Assembly: GCA_903865745.1 (NCBI GenBank)
Contig: CAIPKV010000084.1
Location: 48,078-112,077 of the forward strand
Length of the DNA stretch: 64,000 bases
DNA from: an uncultured Verrucomicrobia subdivision 3 bacterium
GTDB taxonomy: Bacteria > Verrucomicrobiota > Verrucomicrobiia > Limisphaerales > UBA11358
Direction of reading: 5' to 3'
Position 1 is the first letter of the stretch, and the number at the start of each line of letters is the position of its first letter. Position numbers and translations under genes: made by a program. The notes under the pieces are model-generated. The model searched no databases. It worked only from the letters and a program-made list of their open reading frames with translations, and was not told where the DNA came from. Shown piece by piece: positions 35,246 through 43,981 of this stretch.

Positions 35246-36460
35246 ATGAGCCCGCTTCTCAAAATCAGCGACCCGGCCAATGGCAACGGTGCGCATGGTC
35301 TTTTGAGCCGGCCAAAGACAAAGCTGGAGCCGGCTGTTCCTAAGATTCTAAAGCCCGATCTTCGTCAAGAGTTCAAAGGTTTCTTTCAGGAATGGCAGAA
35401 AACGTATCTGGTCTCGCCGGAATACAAAGTCGCAGTAGCTGATCTCCAATCTTTCCTGAACGACCTGCGCACTTGGCTGGATCGCGTTGAAACGGAAACG
35501 CGTTCTCTACCCGCCGCAGAGCGCGCGCGACTGGAAACCAAGATGGTCGAAGAGCTGCGCGAGCCGGTGTTGGCCGTGCTGACGGGCCTCTTCGGACGTT
35601 TTGAAATTGTGTCTGACGCCATTGCCGAGGAATTGCGACCAGCGCACCGCACGTTTGGTCGGCAGCAACTGCACCCTTATTTCCTGTGTGCGCCGTTTTT
35701 TCACCGCACCTATACCAAGCCACTGGGCTATGCTGGCGACCATGAGATGATGAGCATGATTGTGCGCAATGCTTGGGAAGGCGATTCGCTCTACGCCCGG
35801 CTCGTCAACGCCTACCTGCTCGACCATTCGCCCTGTCGCGCGGTGCGTAACCGCGTCGGCTTTCTGAAACAGCGAATTATCGAAGAGACCAGTCGGGTCG
35901 CGCGCGCGGGTGGCACGGCAAACATTTTTTCACTTGGCTGCGGTCCGGCGTGGGAGGCGGTAAATTTTTTGGAGGAACATTCGCTCGCCAATCACGCACG
36001 CTTCCAGTTACTCGACTTTAATGAGGAGGCGCTGCAGTTCGCCGGCGATAAGCTTGAAGCAGTCAAAAAGCACCGCTCGTTGCGCACGCAGGTGCAATTG
36101 GTGAAAAATTCCGTCCAAAATCTGCTGCGCGGCCATGCGCATTCCGTCATGGATAAAGAAGGTTTCGATTTAATCTACTGCTCCGGCCTTTACGATTACT
36201 TGACTGATCGCGTATGTCAGGCTTTGAACAACCACCTCTATGAGCGCCTGCGGCCAGGTGGCCGGCTGGTCATCGGTAATTTTGGTCGCGCCACGCTGGG
36301 CCGCAATTTAATGGAGCATCTTATGGACTGGTTCCTGATTTACCGCGACCAGGCTGAAATCGCCATGCTGGCACCCGAGGCGGCGGCCAAAGAAGACTGC
36401 TGCGTTCGTGTCGAGGATGCGGGCGCGAACCTATTTCTCGAAGTCCGCAAACCGGCATGA
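35246..36460 (+). CDS. SAM-dependent methyltransferase, PhcB-like (3-hydroxy fatty-acid methyl ester synthesis)
   Basis: 404 aa. An N-terminal helical domain (about 40-215) with HPYFLCAPFFHRTYTKPLGYAGD is followed by a class I methyltransferase domain: motif I FSLGCGPAWEAVNF, motif II LLDFNEEAL, and FDLIYCSGLYDYLTD. This architecture resembles PhcB of Ralstonia, which makes the quorum signal 3-hydroxypalmitate methyl ester. The next two genes are a membrane kinase and a receiver-kinase, as in phcBSR. The match is by recalled family architecture, not by alignment. Overlaps the kinase gene by 4 bp. Confidence 0.78.
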   Translation: MSPLLKISDPANGNGAHGLLSRPKTKLEPAVPKILKPDLRQEFKGFFQEWQKTYLVSPEYKVAVADLQSFLNDLRTWLDRVETETRSLPAAERARLETKMVEELREPVLAVLTGLFGRFEIVSDAIAEELRPAHRTFGRQQLHPYFLCAPFFHRTYTKPLGYAGDHEMMSMIVRNAWEGDSLYARLVNAYLLDHSPCRAVRNRVGFLKQRIIEETSRVARAGGTANIFSLGCGPAWEAVNFLEEHSLANHARFQLLDFNEEALQFAGDKLEAVKKHRSLRTQVQLVKNSVQNLLRGHAHSVMDKEGFDLIYCSGLYDYLTDRVCQALNNHLYERLRPGGRLVIGNFGRATLGRNLMEHLMDWFLIYRDQAEIAMLAPEAAAKEDCCVRVEDAGANLFLEVRKPA

Positions 36461-37815
36461 GCGAGCGCGAATTTTATAGTCTTTACGAGGACGAGAAACG
36501 GCGCGACTACATTACTGCTGCGACGTGGGGGACGTTCGTTTCTATTCCGTTGAATTTGTCCTGCACGTTCATGGATCACGCCATGTATGGGCCGCTGGCG
36601 AGAGAATTCTTTTACTCCCGCCTGGTCAGCGTCTGCGTTACGGCGCTGGCATGGTTTTGGTTCAAGACAAAAACCGGTCGCGCGCACCCGCAATGCAACA
36701 TCTTCTGGTACACCAGCCCGATGCTGATGATTTTGTGGATGATTTATACGGCCAACGATTTTTCCCGCTATTCGCCTTACTACGCCGGGTTGAACATCAT
36801 CATGCTGGGCATGGGGCTGCTGTCCTCGTGGGCCTACATCCAGAATCTCGTCACGAGCGTCTTTGTGCTGGGGGCTTATGTATGGATTTCGCTCGCCATG
36901 AATCCGCCGCAGCCAATTAGTTCCATCTTTAATAATGCCACCTTCCTGATGCTCACCGCCGTTCTGGTAGTCTGCGGTAGCGTGGCGAATTCCCGCTCAC
37001 GGTTCCGGGAATTTTCCCTGCGTTACGAACTGGATAAAAAAGGCCGCGAGCTCGAAGCCAGCTACAAGCAGCTTCAGGAAAACGAAGCGCAGTTGGTCCA
37101 CTCGGAAAAGCTCGCGTCGCTGGGTCGCATGAGTGCAGGCATGATTCACGAAATCAACAACCCGCTCAACTTCGCCAAAGCTGGCTTGGGCTTTTTGCGC
37201 GAGAAGGAAAAGCATCTCGCGCCGGAACAGCGCGCGGATTTCGTGGATATTCTCAAGGACATCGAAGCTGGTGTCGGTCGCGTGAACACCATTGTCTCCG
37301 ACCTGCGGATGTTTACGCATCCCGATACCGAGGAGCGCGACGAGGTGCCCGTGCATGAAATCGTCACGGCGGCCTCGCGATTTTTGAACAATGAGTGCGC
37401 CGACAAAGTGGCGTTTGAAGAGGTGCTCGTGCCGGGGTTGACCGTGTTCGCCAACAAAAATAAATTAATCCATGTCTTCACCAACCTGCTGCAAAACTCG
37501 CTCGACGCGCTTAAGACAAAAAAGTTCACGGATGAAAAGCCAGTTGTCCGCATTGGCGGGTGCGTGGAAAATGGCACCACCATATTGACGGTCTATGACA
37601 ACGGCCCCGGGATTGCCGCCGAAAATCTCGGCAAGATTTACGATCCGTTTTTCACAACCAAGGATGTGGGCGAAGGCATGGGCCTCGGCTTGAGCATCTG
37701 CTACCGGATTGTGCGCGAAGCGAACGGTAAGATTTCCGTCAAGACTGAACCTGGCAAGTTCTGCGAGTTTACCATTGAACTGCCTGCCAAAGAAAAGATC
37801 AGCGCCGCCAATTAA
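36457..37815 (+). CDS. Membrane sensor histidine kinase, PhcS-like
   Basis: 452 aa. About five or six transmembrane helices in residues 20-178, with almost no periplasmic domain, fit a sensor of a hydrophobic ligand in the membrane. A coiled linker spans about 185-220. His231 lies in the H-box SAGMIHEINNPLNF. The catalytic domain has an intact N box (FTNLLQNSLDAL), G1 (DNGPGI), F box (DPFFTTK) and G2 (GMGLGLSI). It should be an active kinase. It overlaps the PhcB-like gene and lies 3 bp before the receiver gene. Confidence 0.88.
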   Translation: MSEREFYSLYEDEKRRDYITAATWGTFVSIPLNLSCTFMDHAMYGPLAREFFYSRLVSVCVTALAWFWFKTKTGRAHPQCNIFWYTSPMLMILWMIYTANDFSRYSPYYAGLNIIMLGMGLLSSWAYIQNLVTSVFVLGAYVWISLAMNPPQPISSIFNNATFLMLTAVLVVCGSVANSRSRFREFSLRYELDKKGRELEASYKQLQENEAQLVHSEKLASLGRMSAGMIHEINNPLNFAKAGLGFLREKEKHLAPEQRADFVDILKDIEAGVGRVNTIVSDLRMFTHPDTEERDEVPVHEIVTAASRFLNNECADKVAFEEVLVPGLTVFANKNKLIHVFTNLLQNSLDALKTKKFTDEKPVVRIGGCVENGTTILTVYDNGPGIAAENLGKIYDPFFTTKDVGEGMGLGLSICYRIVREANGKISVKTEPGKFCEFTIELPAKEKISAAN

Positions 37816-37818
37816 CCC

Positions 37819-38979
37819 ATGGAAAACTCTTTCGACTACAAAAAATTCGCCATCGTCTATGTGGACGACGAGGAGATGTCGCTCAAATATTTCGCGCGCA
37901 CCTTTGGCGAAACTTATCGCATCTTCACCGCTAGCAATGCGCGCGACGGCCTGAAAATCATTCAGGAGCGTGGCGACGAGATTGCCATTCTCCTGTCCGA
38001 CCAGCGGATGCCTGGCGAGAAAGGCGTCTGGCTCCTCGAACAAACGCGCAAACTTCAGCCGCGAATTCTGCGTGTTCTCATCACGGCCTTCACGGACATG
38101 GATGCCGCCATCGCCGCCATCAACAGCGGCGCGATTTTCAAATACGTTTCCAAACCCTGGGACCGCACGCAACTTGAGCTCGAGCTGAAGCAGGCGATGG
38201 AATTTTTTCTCGTGCAGCAGGAGCGCGAAGAATTGCTCAAGGAACGCAGCGCCTTATTACGCGAACGCATGATTGCCAACCGCATTGGCAGCCTTGGCCT
38301 TGTCGCTGCCGGCTTGAGCCAGCACATCCGCAACTCGATGGTCGCGGTGAAAACGTTTCTGGACCTGGTGGAGGAACAAGGTCCGTCCAATAGTTTGAAC
38401 GATCCGGACATGGTGCGGAATGTCCGTGCGGACATCACCAATGTCGTCGGCTTACTGACGGATTTGCGCCTCGTCTCGGCCGACCACGAGCACGCCGCCT
38501 TTCCCGATGAAGTCAGACTGCAACCGGCGCTTGCGGATATTCTGACCGCGTTACAACCCACGCTGGCCACCCGGCGCATCGAAGTGGAAAACCGCATTCC
38601 CGAAAACCTCCCGGCGCTGCACGTGGACCAGCCGAAATTCAAGCGGCTGTTCGAGTTGCTGTTCAAGGATGAGCTGGCCATGCTGCCTGCGGGCAGCGGC
38701 ATCACGTTGACGGCGGCGGAAGCCACCCTCGACGGTCGCCCCGCCCTTGCCCTCACGCTTGCCGACAATGGACCGGCGCTGCCGCAGGATACGCTCAACT
38801 TGGTACTCGACCCGTTCGCCACGCGCGGCAAGCCCTCGGAATATGGCATCAACCTCATGATCTGCCTGTTCATTGTCCATCATCACACTGGCACCATTGA
38901 AGTTTCCGCGGCGCCGGGCGGTGGCAATATCTTCACCATCCGTTTGCCGTTGCAGCCGGAAAAGATTGCGGTTGGCTGA
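37819..38979 (+). CDS. Receiver domain fused to degenerate histidine kinase, PhcR-like
   Basis: 386 aa. The receiver domain is 8-125 with the acidic pair VDDEE, phospho-acceptor Asp61 (LLSDQRMPG) and Lys112 (YVSKPWD). A C-terminal kinase-like region has His169 in GLSQHIRNSM, but the ATP-binding part is decayed: no Asn in the N-box position (LFELLFKDEL), DNGPAL for DNGPGI, and YGINLMI for GLGLSI. It could take phosphate from the membrane kinase on Asp61 and act through protein contacts. The receiver-then-kinase order resembles PhcR. No DNA-binding domain. Confidence 0.85.
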   Translation: MENSFDYKKFAIVYVDDEEMSLKYFARTFGETYRIFTASNARDGLKIIQERGDEIAILLSDQRMPGEKGVWLLEQTRKLQPRILRVLITAFTDMDAAIAAINSGAIFKYVSKPWDRTQLELELKQAMEFFLVQQEREELLKERSALLRERMIANRIGSLGLVAAGLSQHIRNSMVAVKTFLDLVEEQGPSNSLNDPDMVRNVRADITNVVGLLTDLRLVSADHEHAAFPDEVRLQPALADILTALQPTLATRRIEVENRIPENLPALHVDQPKFKRLFELLFKDELAMLPAGSGITLTAAEATLDGRPALALTLADNGPALPQDTLNLVLDPFATRGKPSEYGINLMICLFIVHHHTGTIEVSAAPGGGNIFTIRLPLQPEKIAVG

Positions 38980-39123
38980 ACAATTTTTCGCGCGCGGTTC
39001 GGCCGGTTGACGGCTCAAAAGTGAATGTATCCAATTTAAGATTCCATTGACCTTCCGCCAGTTTCCGTGAAAGATAAATGCAGTGACGGACACCACGCAA
39101 AACCCCCTTCAACGAAGCGCGCA

Positions 39124-41157
39124 ATGAAGACGATTCTGGTTTTGTCGACCCATCCCGACTTTCCCGAGGCCATTCGCGCGGCGCTGAATCCTGACGAATA
39201 TCGCATCGTCCACCGCCTCAATGTGGACGAGGCCGAGCCGCTCGTCGTTCACGGTCTCGCCAGCGCCATCATCCTCGATGCCGAACTGATGGGCGTGGCC
39301 AGTGTGCTCAACATCGAGCGGCTCCGCCGGCACAATAAGAAATCCCCCATCATTGCTTTCACCGAGACGTCGTCGGCCGATTGGGAAGAAGAGGCGATTT
39401 TGCAAGGCGTCACGCAGATTCTGACCAAACCCGTGCGGCCACGCCTGTTAAATTCCATTTTGGAAAAAGTCTGGGCCGTGCCGGCCGCGCCGCGTCCGGC
39501 TGCCAATGTGCCGACGGGCAACACCGCTATCTTCGCGCGGGCGGCGGTAGATCCGCAGGCGGGTGGCCGCTACGTGAATGCCGCCCAGACGCTCGACGTG
39601 CTCCGCGATTTTTCGCCCATCCTAACGCACTCGCTTGATGCCGAGGCGATGCTCAAACAGTTCCTGCAATTTCTGCGCGACATTTTGAGCGTCAATCGCG
39701 CCGCCATTTTTCTGAATCGCCCCTGCTCGCCGCTCACCGAGGTCATCTCGCCGGAAGACAGCCGCCGATTGCGCGCGGCTTCCGCCATCGGCCTCGCCAA
39801 TGGTCTGCTCGAACACTTCGAACTCTCGCTGGATTCCGGGATTGGTGCGCAAGTGGCCAAGCTCGGCCGCATCCTCCGGCGCGATAGCGATGAGGCGCGC
39901 GCCGACAGCGAGACGCAGAAAGAATTTGAATTGCTCGGCGCGCAGGTGGCCGTGCCCATCACCAGCCGCGACAGCATTATCGGCGTCGCCACGTTTGATG
40001 GCCGCGTGACTGGCGAGCCGCTGGTGAATGTCGAGCTGGAACTTATTTTCCATCTGCTCGAACAGGTCGGCCTCGCCCTGCGCAACATCTGGCTGCACGA
40101 CCAGCTCGCTGGCAATCACGAGATGATGACCGACGTCCTGCGCGAACTCAGCAGCGCGTGCGTCGTCGTCGGGCGCGATTTAAAAGTGCTGCACGCGAAC
40201 AAAGCCGCGCGCCGCCATTTTGGCCGCAAGAACGAGCGCACCGGCGGCATGGAATTCACCGACCTCCCGCGTCTGCTCGGCGCAAAGATTTATCAAGTGC
40301 TCAAGACCGGCGCGGCGGTGGAACCCTTCCGCTTCGAACCCGAGAATTCCCCCGGCACGGCTTACAAGGTCAGCGTGCTTGCCTTTCACATTGGCAATTC
40401 CTCCGTGCCGGCGTCCGCGCTGCTCACCGCCGAAGATTTGAGCGAGAGCGAGCATTTAAACCGGCTGGAAGTTGAGGCAGCCAACCTGCGCCTCATCAAA
40501 TCCATGTCCTACCGTTTGGTGAATGAGATTGGCAACGCCATCGTGCCCCTCTCCACGCATCATCAGCTGCTCAACGAAAGCATCGACGACCCCGATTTCC
40601 GCAAGTCCCTCGATACTGCGCTCGGCGACAGCATCAAGCGCATCATGCGTTTGAACAATCAAATGCGGTACCTCGCGCGCGAAGGCCAGTTCGAGCAGGA
40701 AACCTTTCCCGTGGTCAAGCTCGTGGAAGACGCCTATGCGGAGGCCAACCGGCATGCGACGGCGGCGGGTGCCACCTTGAAATTTGCCGCGTTCGACCGG
40801 CACCTCACTGTGGTGGGCGACCGCGCGGCGCTCAAACATGCGCTGGCGGAAATCATGCTCAACGCCCTGCAATCCAATCCGGGCCAGGCGCAGATCAATG
40901 TGTCGCTCGTGACGGCGGGCAGCAATGGCGACCGGTCATTGTTGATTGAGGTGAACGACAATGGCGGCGGGTTCAGTGCCGAGACGGCCAAGCGGGTGCC
41001 CGCGCCGTTTTACACCACGCGGCAGGTGGGACTGGGCTTGGGGCTGACCGTGAGCCAACGCATCATCGAGACACATCGCGGCCGGCTAGAGATTGTGCCC
41101 TCGCCCACGGGTGTGGTGCGCGTGTCCCTGCCCTTGGGCGCGCCGACGGAGAGTTGA
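39124..41157 (+). CDS. Receiver-GAF-PAS-pseudo histidine kinase
   Basis: 677 aa from ATG 39124 (an in-frame GTG at 39067 is possible). A receiver domain (1-110) has Asp52 (AIILDAELMG) and ILTKPVRP. A GAF domain spans about 160-325. A PAS-like domain spans about 335-445 (VVVGRDLKVLHANKAARRHFG). In the dimerisation region the expected phospho-His is Asn (RLVNEIGNAIVPL). The ATP-binding domain looks intact (AEIMLNALQS, NDNGGGF, VGLGLGLTVS). It complements the previous protein, which has His but a decayed ATP domain. Probably part of the same pathway. Confidence 0.82.
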   Translation: MKTILVLSTHPDFPEAIRAALNPDEYRIVHRLNVDEAEPLVVHGLASAIILDAELMGVASVLNIERLRRHNKKSPIIAFTETSSADWEEEAILQGVTQILTKPVRPRLLNSILEKVWAVPAAPRPAANVPTGNTAIFARAAVDPQAGGRYVNAAQTLDVLRDFSPILTHSLDAEAMLKQFLQFLRDILSVNRAAIFLNRPCSPLTEVISPEDSRRLRAASAIGLANGLLEHFELSLDSGIGAQVAKLGRILRRDSDEARADSETQKEFELLGAQVAVPITSRDSIIGVATFDGRVTGEPLVNVELELIFHLLEQVGLALRNIWLHDQLAGNHEMMTDVLRELSSACVVVGRDLKVLHANKAARRHFGRKNERTGGMEFTDLPRLLGAKIYQVLKTGAAVEPFRFEPENSPGTAYKVSVLAFHIGNSSVPASALLTAEDLSESEHLNRLEVEAANLRLIKSMSYRLVNEIGNAIVPLSTHHQLLNESIDDPDFRKSLDTALGDSIKRIMRLNNQMRYLAREGQFEQETFPVVKLVEDAYAEANRHATAAGATLKFAAFDRHLTVVGDRAALKHALAEIMLNALQSNPGQAQINVSLVTAGSNGDRSLLIEVNDNGGGFSAETAKRVPAPFYTTRQVGLGLGLTVSQRIIETHRGRLEIVPSPTGVVRVSLPLGAPTES

Positions 41158-41223
41158 TTCGGCGGAAAAGCGGCTCGGAAAGTTTAAAGGCACTTCAAGC
41201 CCGCTAGATTTCGGGCAGAAGGA

Positions 41224-41598
41224 TTATTCAATGATTTTGTAAAGCGTGTATCCGAAACTGCCGAGAAACGCTAGCACACACAAAAGCTTAAGCAGATAAC
41301 TCACCGTCTGAAATCTTCCAAGCAATCCCCAAAACCAATGAGCGTGAATAAAAACGTCGATGGAGATGTAGGCAATGGCAAGAGCGATGGCAGCGGAACC
41401 ATAAAGATCGAGATTTGAATGGCGTCCGTAAAAGCGAGCATGGCCGGTGAATAAGCAATGCACGCCATAACCAAGAGGGATAAGAGCAAACCCGATTCCA
41501 AGTAGGCACATCTTAAGAGGGCCTCCTGACGGCGAATAAGCTAAATCTTCGGCGTCATCAAACGCCGTACGATGATCTTTGTTAGTCCAAAAACCCAT
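41224..41598 (-). CDS. Unknown small membrane protein
   Basis: 124 aa with three hydrophobic segments: about 29-49 (MCLLGIGFALIPLGYGVHCLF), 67-85 and 102-121. It has a soluble, acidic N-terminus. No family recognised. Its upstream region holds the type-2 21-bp array. Confidence 0.55.
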   Translation of the reverse strand: MGFWTNKDHRTAFDDAEDLAYSPSGGPLKMCLLGIGFALIPLGYGVHCLFTGHARFYGRHSNLDLYGSAAIALAIAYISIDVFIHAHWFWGLLGRFQTVSYLLKLLCVLAFLGSFGYTLYKIIE

Positions 41599-41809
41599 AA
41601 ACGATAATCCGCCTAGCGACGGTCAAGCACCGGCGGTTCGGTTTCATGGCGGCGAGTGTGTTTCGGTTTGCAGATTCTGTCCAGCCTCCATTTGGCCGCC
41701 CGGATTCGTCAAAGCGCCAGCCTGACGATGCCCACGCCACTGCCAAAAATGACGGCAAAATGGTTTCCGCCCGGGGCGCGACCGGTCCCGACCTCAAAAT
41801 CGAGGTGGC

Positions 41810-42061
41810 GAAGCGGTGTTGGGCGGCGGGAAAGCGGGTTTTGACCGTAAAGGCGTCAAAATCCACGGTTGCCGCTCGAGACTGAACGGTTCCGGACCGA
41901 GCCGCTGCCTTCTAGGAGCGTGCTTGAGCCGTCTGGGAGCGATCCTGGACGGTAGAAACTCGCTCCTGAACGGTCGAGGAGCGGTCCTGGAAGGCAGCGG
42001 CTCGAACTGGAGCCGTCCAGTTTCGGTCCTCGACGCTGGCGGCTCGAGCCGGAGCGGGCGG
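41810..42061. repeat. 21-bp phased degenerate array, type 2 (12 units, CG..CCTG.ACGGT core)
   Basis: Twelve 21-bp units in exact register from 41810. In units from 41831 on, CG is at positions 5-6 in 10 of 11 and an ACGGT/CCGT-like block is near positions 14-18. The clearest run is GGAGCGATCCTGGACGGT (41936), then CTCGCTCCTGAACGGTCG (from 41959) and GGAGCGGTCCTGGAAGG (41978). Weaker register can be followed left to about 41768. It is G+C-rich and lies between a ferredoxin terminator and the start of the small membrane gene at 41598. Rest of the 533-bp gap (41599-41809): nothing recognised beyond the weak array extension. Confidence 0.85.
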
Positions 42062-42069
42062 GCGAAATG

Positions 42070-42113
42070 AAAAAAGCCCGCCGGAATATTCCGACGGACT
42101 TTTGGCTTTTGAT
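42070..42113 (-). terminator. Intrinsic terminator after ferredoxin gene
   Basis: On the minus strand AAAAGCC... leads to the stem GTCCGTCGGAATATTCCGGCGGGC (one mismatch), a self-complementary GGAATATTCC centre, followed by TTTTTT. It lies about 20 bp after the ferredoxin stop. Confidence 0.8.
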
Positions 42114-42131
42114 TGGGAGAGTCGTTGCGGA

Positions 42132-42365
42132 CTAGGCGCCGTTGTCGCCGATGGCTTCCACGGGGCAGCCTTCTTTGGCTTCGACGCAGCGCTTTTCTTC
42201 GTCGGGCGAGGACGGCTGTTTGTAAACGAAGGTGTAGCCGCCATCTTCGTTGCGCTTGAAATTGTCCGGCGCCGTTTCGCGGCACAGGTCACAGTCAATG
42301 CATTGGTTGTCCACGTAGAATTTGCCGGGGACGTTTTCGGAGTATTTGTTTGCTGCGTCAGCCAT
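42132..42365 (-). CDS. [4Fe-4S] ferredoxin
   Basis: 77 aa, small acidic electron carrier. Cluster ligands CIDCDLC (residues 22-28) and a distal Cys in EGCPVEAIG, with another Cys in KRCVEA. This fits a single [4Fe-4S] centre as in short bacterial ferredoxins. Monocistronic with its own terminator. Partner enzymes are not evident. Confidence 0.92.
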   Translation of the reverse strand: MADAANKYSENVPGKFYVDNQCIDCDLCRETAPDNFKRNEDGGYTFVYKQPSSPDEEKRCVEAKEGCPVEAIGDNGA

Positions 42366-42494
42366 AATGTTATTTAAAAAGGTTACTAAAGTTAGGAAGA
42401 AATAATCGCTGGCCGCCGCCAGCTTGGCAAGCAGGAATTGCCGGCGCGCTGAGTTTTAACTTTTCTTTAATTACAAAATAAGTATTCTGCGCCG

Positions 42495-43913
42495 ATGCAA
42501 AGAGGATTGCTGCGACACACGAAAATCATCTCCACCCTGGGCCCCGCTACGGATTCGGCCGAAATGATCGGCAAGCTGATCGATGCGGGCGTCAATATCT
42601 TCCGCCTGAACATGTCCCACGCGCCTCATGACTGGGTGCGCCGCGTGTTCGCGGCCATCCGCGATGAATCGGCCAAGCGCGGCCGGCATACGGGCATTCT
42701 CATGGATACGCAGGGCCCGGCCATCCGCACGGGCGATTTGAGCGTGCCGCTGGATTTGAAGCCGGGCCAGAAGTTCACCCTCACGGTGCGCGGCGAGAAG
42801 TCGGAGGAGGAACATTCGGTGGACGTGAACTACGAGAATTTTATCAATGACATCAGTGTCGGCGATGTGGTGCTCATGGATAACGGCGCGATTGAGATGA
42901 AGGTGCTCGCCAAAAACGGCAACAAGGTGGAGTGCGAGGTGCTCACCGCCGGCAAACTCGGCAGCCGCCGCCATATCAATCTCCCGGGCGTGAAGGTGAG
43001 CCTGCCCGCGCTCACGGCCAAGGATCTCAAGGACGTAAAACTCGGCCTGGAATTGGGCGTGGATTTCATAGCGCTGTCGTTCGTACGCGAGGCGCGGGAT
43101 TTGTTGCAGCTCCGCGAATTGTTTGGCGAGACTGGGCCGAAGCCGTTTGTCATTGCGAAGATCGAGGATCAGGAGGCGCTCAAAAATCTGGAGGCTATTG
43201 TGCGCGAAGCCGATGGTATCATGGTGGCGCGCGGCGATTTGGGGATTGAGATTCCGTATTACGAATTGCCCATCGTCCAGCGGCGCATCGTGAAGACGTG
43301 CCTGCGCATCGGCCGGCCGGTCATTGTCGCCACGCACATGCTGGAGAGCATGATCACGGCGCCGATGCCCACGCGCGCCGAAGTGACGGACGTAGCGAAC
43401 GCGGTCTTCGAAGAGGCCGACGCCATCATGCTGAGCGGCGAGACGACGGTAGGCAAATATCCGGTCAAGTGCATCGAGGTGTTCGACAAGATTGCCACGC
43501 GCATCGAGCGCAGCGGTAGCGCGCAATTCCACGAATCGGCGGAACTCATTAACGCGCGCCAGAAGCTCGTGAAGAGCGCCGTGGTCATGGCGAATGAATT
43601 GAAGGCGGCGGCAATTATTTCTTACACGCGGCATGGTCACATGGCGCGTTACGCCGGCTGGATGCGCCCGCGCTATTCACCGATTTACGCGATGTGCGAC
43701 AACGAGCGTTCGGCGAATGAGCTGACGCTGAGCTGGGGTGTCACGCCGTTCGTGATGGAGTTTGATTTCATCCAGCCGCAGAACACGATTGAGAGCGGCT
43801 TGAAGAAGCTGCTGGACCTCGGCCGGATTTCGCAGGGCGATACGGTGGTGATCATCGGCGCAATCTCCGTCGGCACCGAAATCGTGGACGCCGTACAGAT
43901 GCGGACGTTGTAA
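42495..43913 (+). CDS. pyk: Pyruvate kinase
   Basis: Last ATP-forming step of glycolysis. 472 aa: barrel start HTKIISTLGPATDS, RLNMSHAPHDW, the signature IAKIEDQEAL, MVARGDLGIEIP, and ATHMLESMI with AEVTDVANAVFEEADAIMLSGET. A C-terminal effector domain follows. ATG at 42495. Full length. It ends at a terminator shared with the nuo operon. Confidence 0.96.
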   Translation: MQRGLLRHTKIISTLGPATDSAEMIGKLIDAGVNIFRLNMSHAPHDWVRRVFAAIRDESAKRGRHTGILMDTQGPAIRTGDLSVPLDLKPGQKFTLTVRGEKSEEEHSVDVNYENFINDISVGDVVLMDNGAIEMKVLAKNGNKVECEVLTAGKLGSRRHINLPGVKVSLPALTAKDLKDVKLGLELGVDFIALSFVREARDLLQLRELFGETGPKPFVIAKIEDQEALKNLEAIVREADGIMVARGDLGIEIPYYELPIVQRRIVKTCLRIGRPVIVATHMLESMITAPMPTRAEVTDVANAVFEEADAIMLSGETTVGKYPVKCIEVFDKIATRIERSGSAQFHESAELINARQKLVKSAVVMANELKAAAIISYTRHGHMARYAGWMRPRYSPIYAMCDNERSANELTLSWGVTPFVMEFDFIQPQNTIESGLKKLLDLGRISQGDTVVIIGAISVGTEIVDAVQMRTL

Positions 43914-43932
43914 ATTGGATTCAAAAGAAAAC

Positions 43933-43967
43933 AAAAACGCGCGGGCAGATTTACCGGCGCGTTTTTG
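43933..43967. terminator. Bidirectional terminator between pyk and nuoN
   Basis: Stem ACGCGC/GCGCGT extended by GG/CC, flanked by AAAAA and TTTTT, so it serves both the + strand pyk and the - strand nuo operon. Confidence 0.88.
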
Positions 43968-43981
43968 TTTGGATGATTAAA

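Noticed and set aside
42471..43640. 389-codon minus-strand frame
   Set aside because: Antisense of pyruvate kinase; His/Arg/Gln-rich shadow composition.
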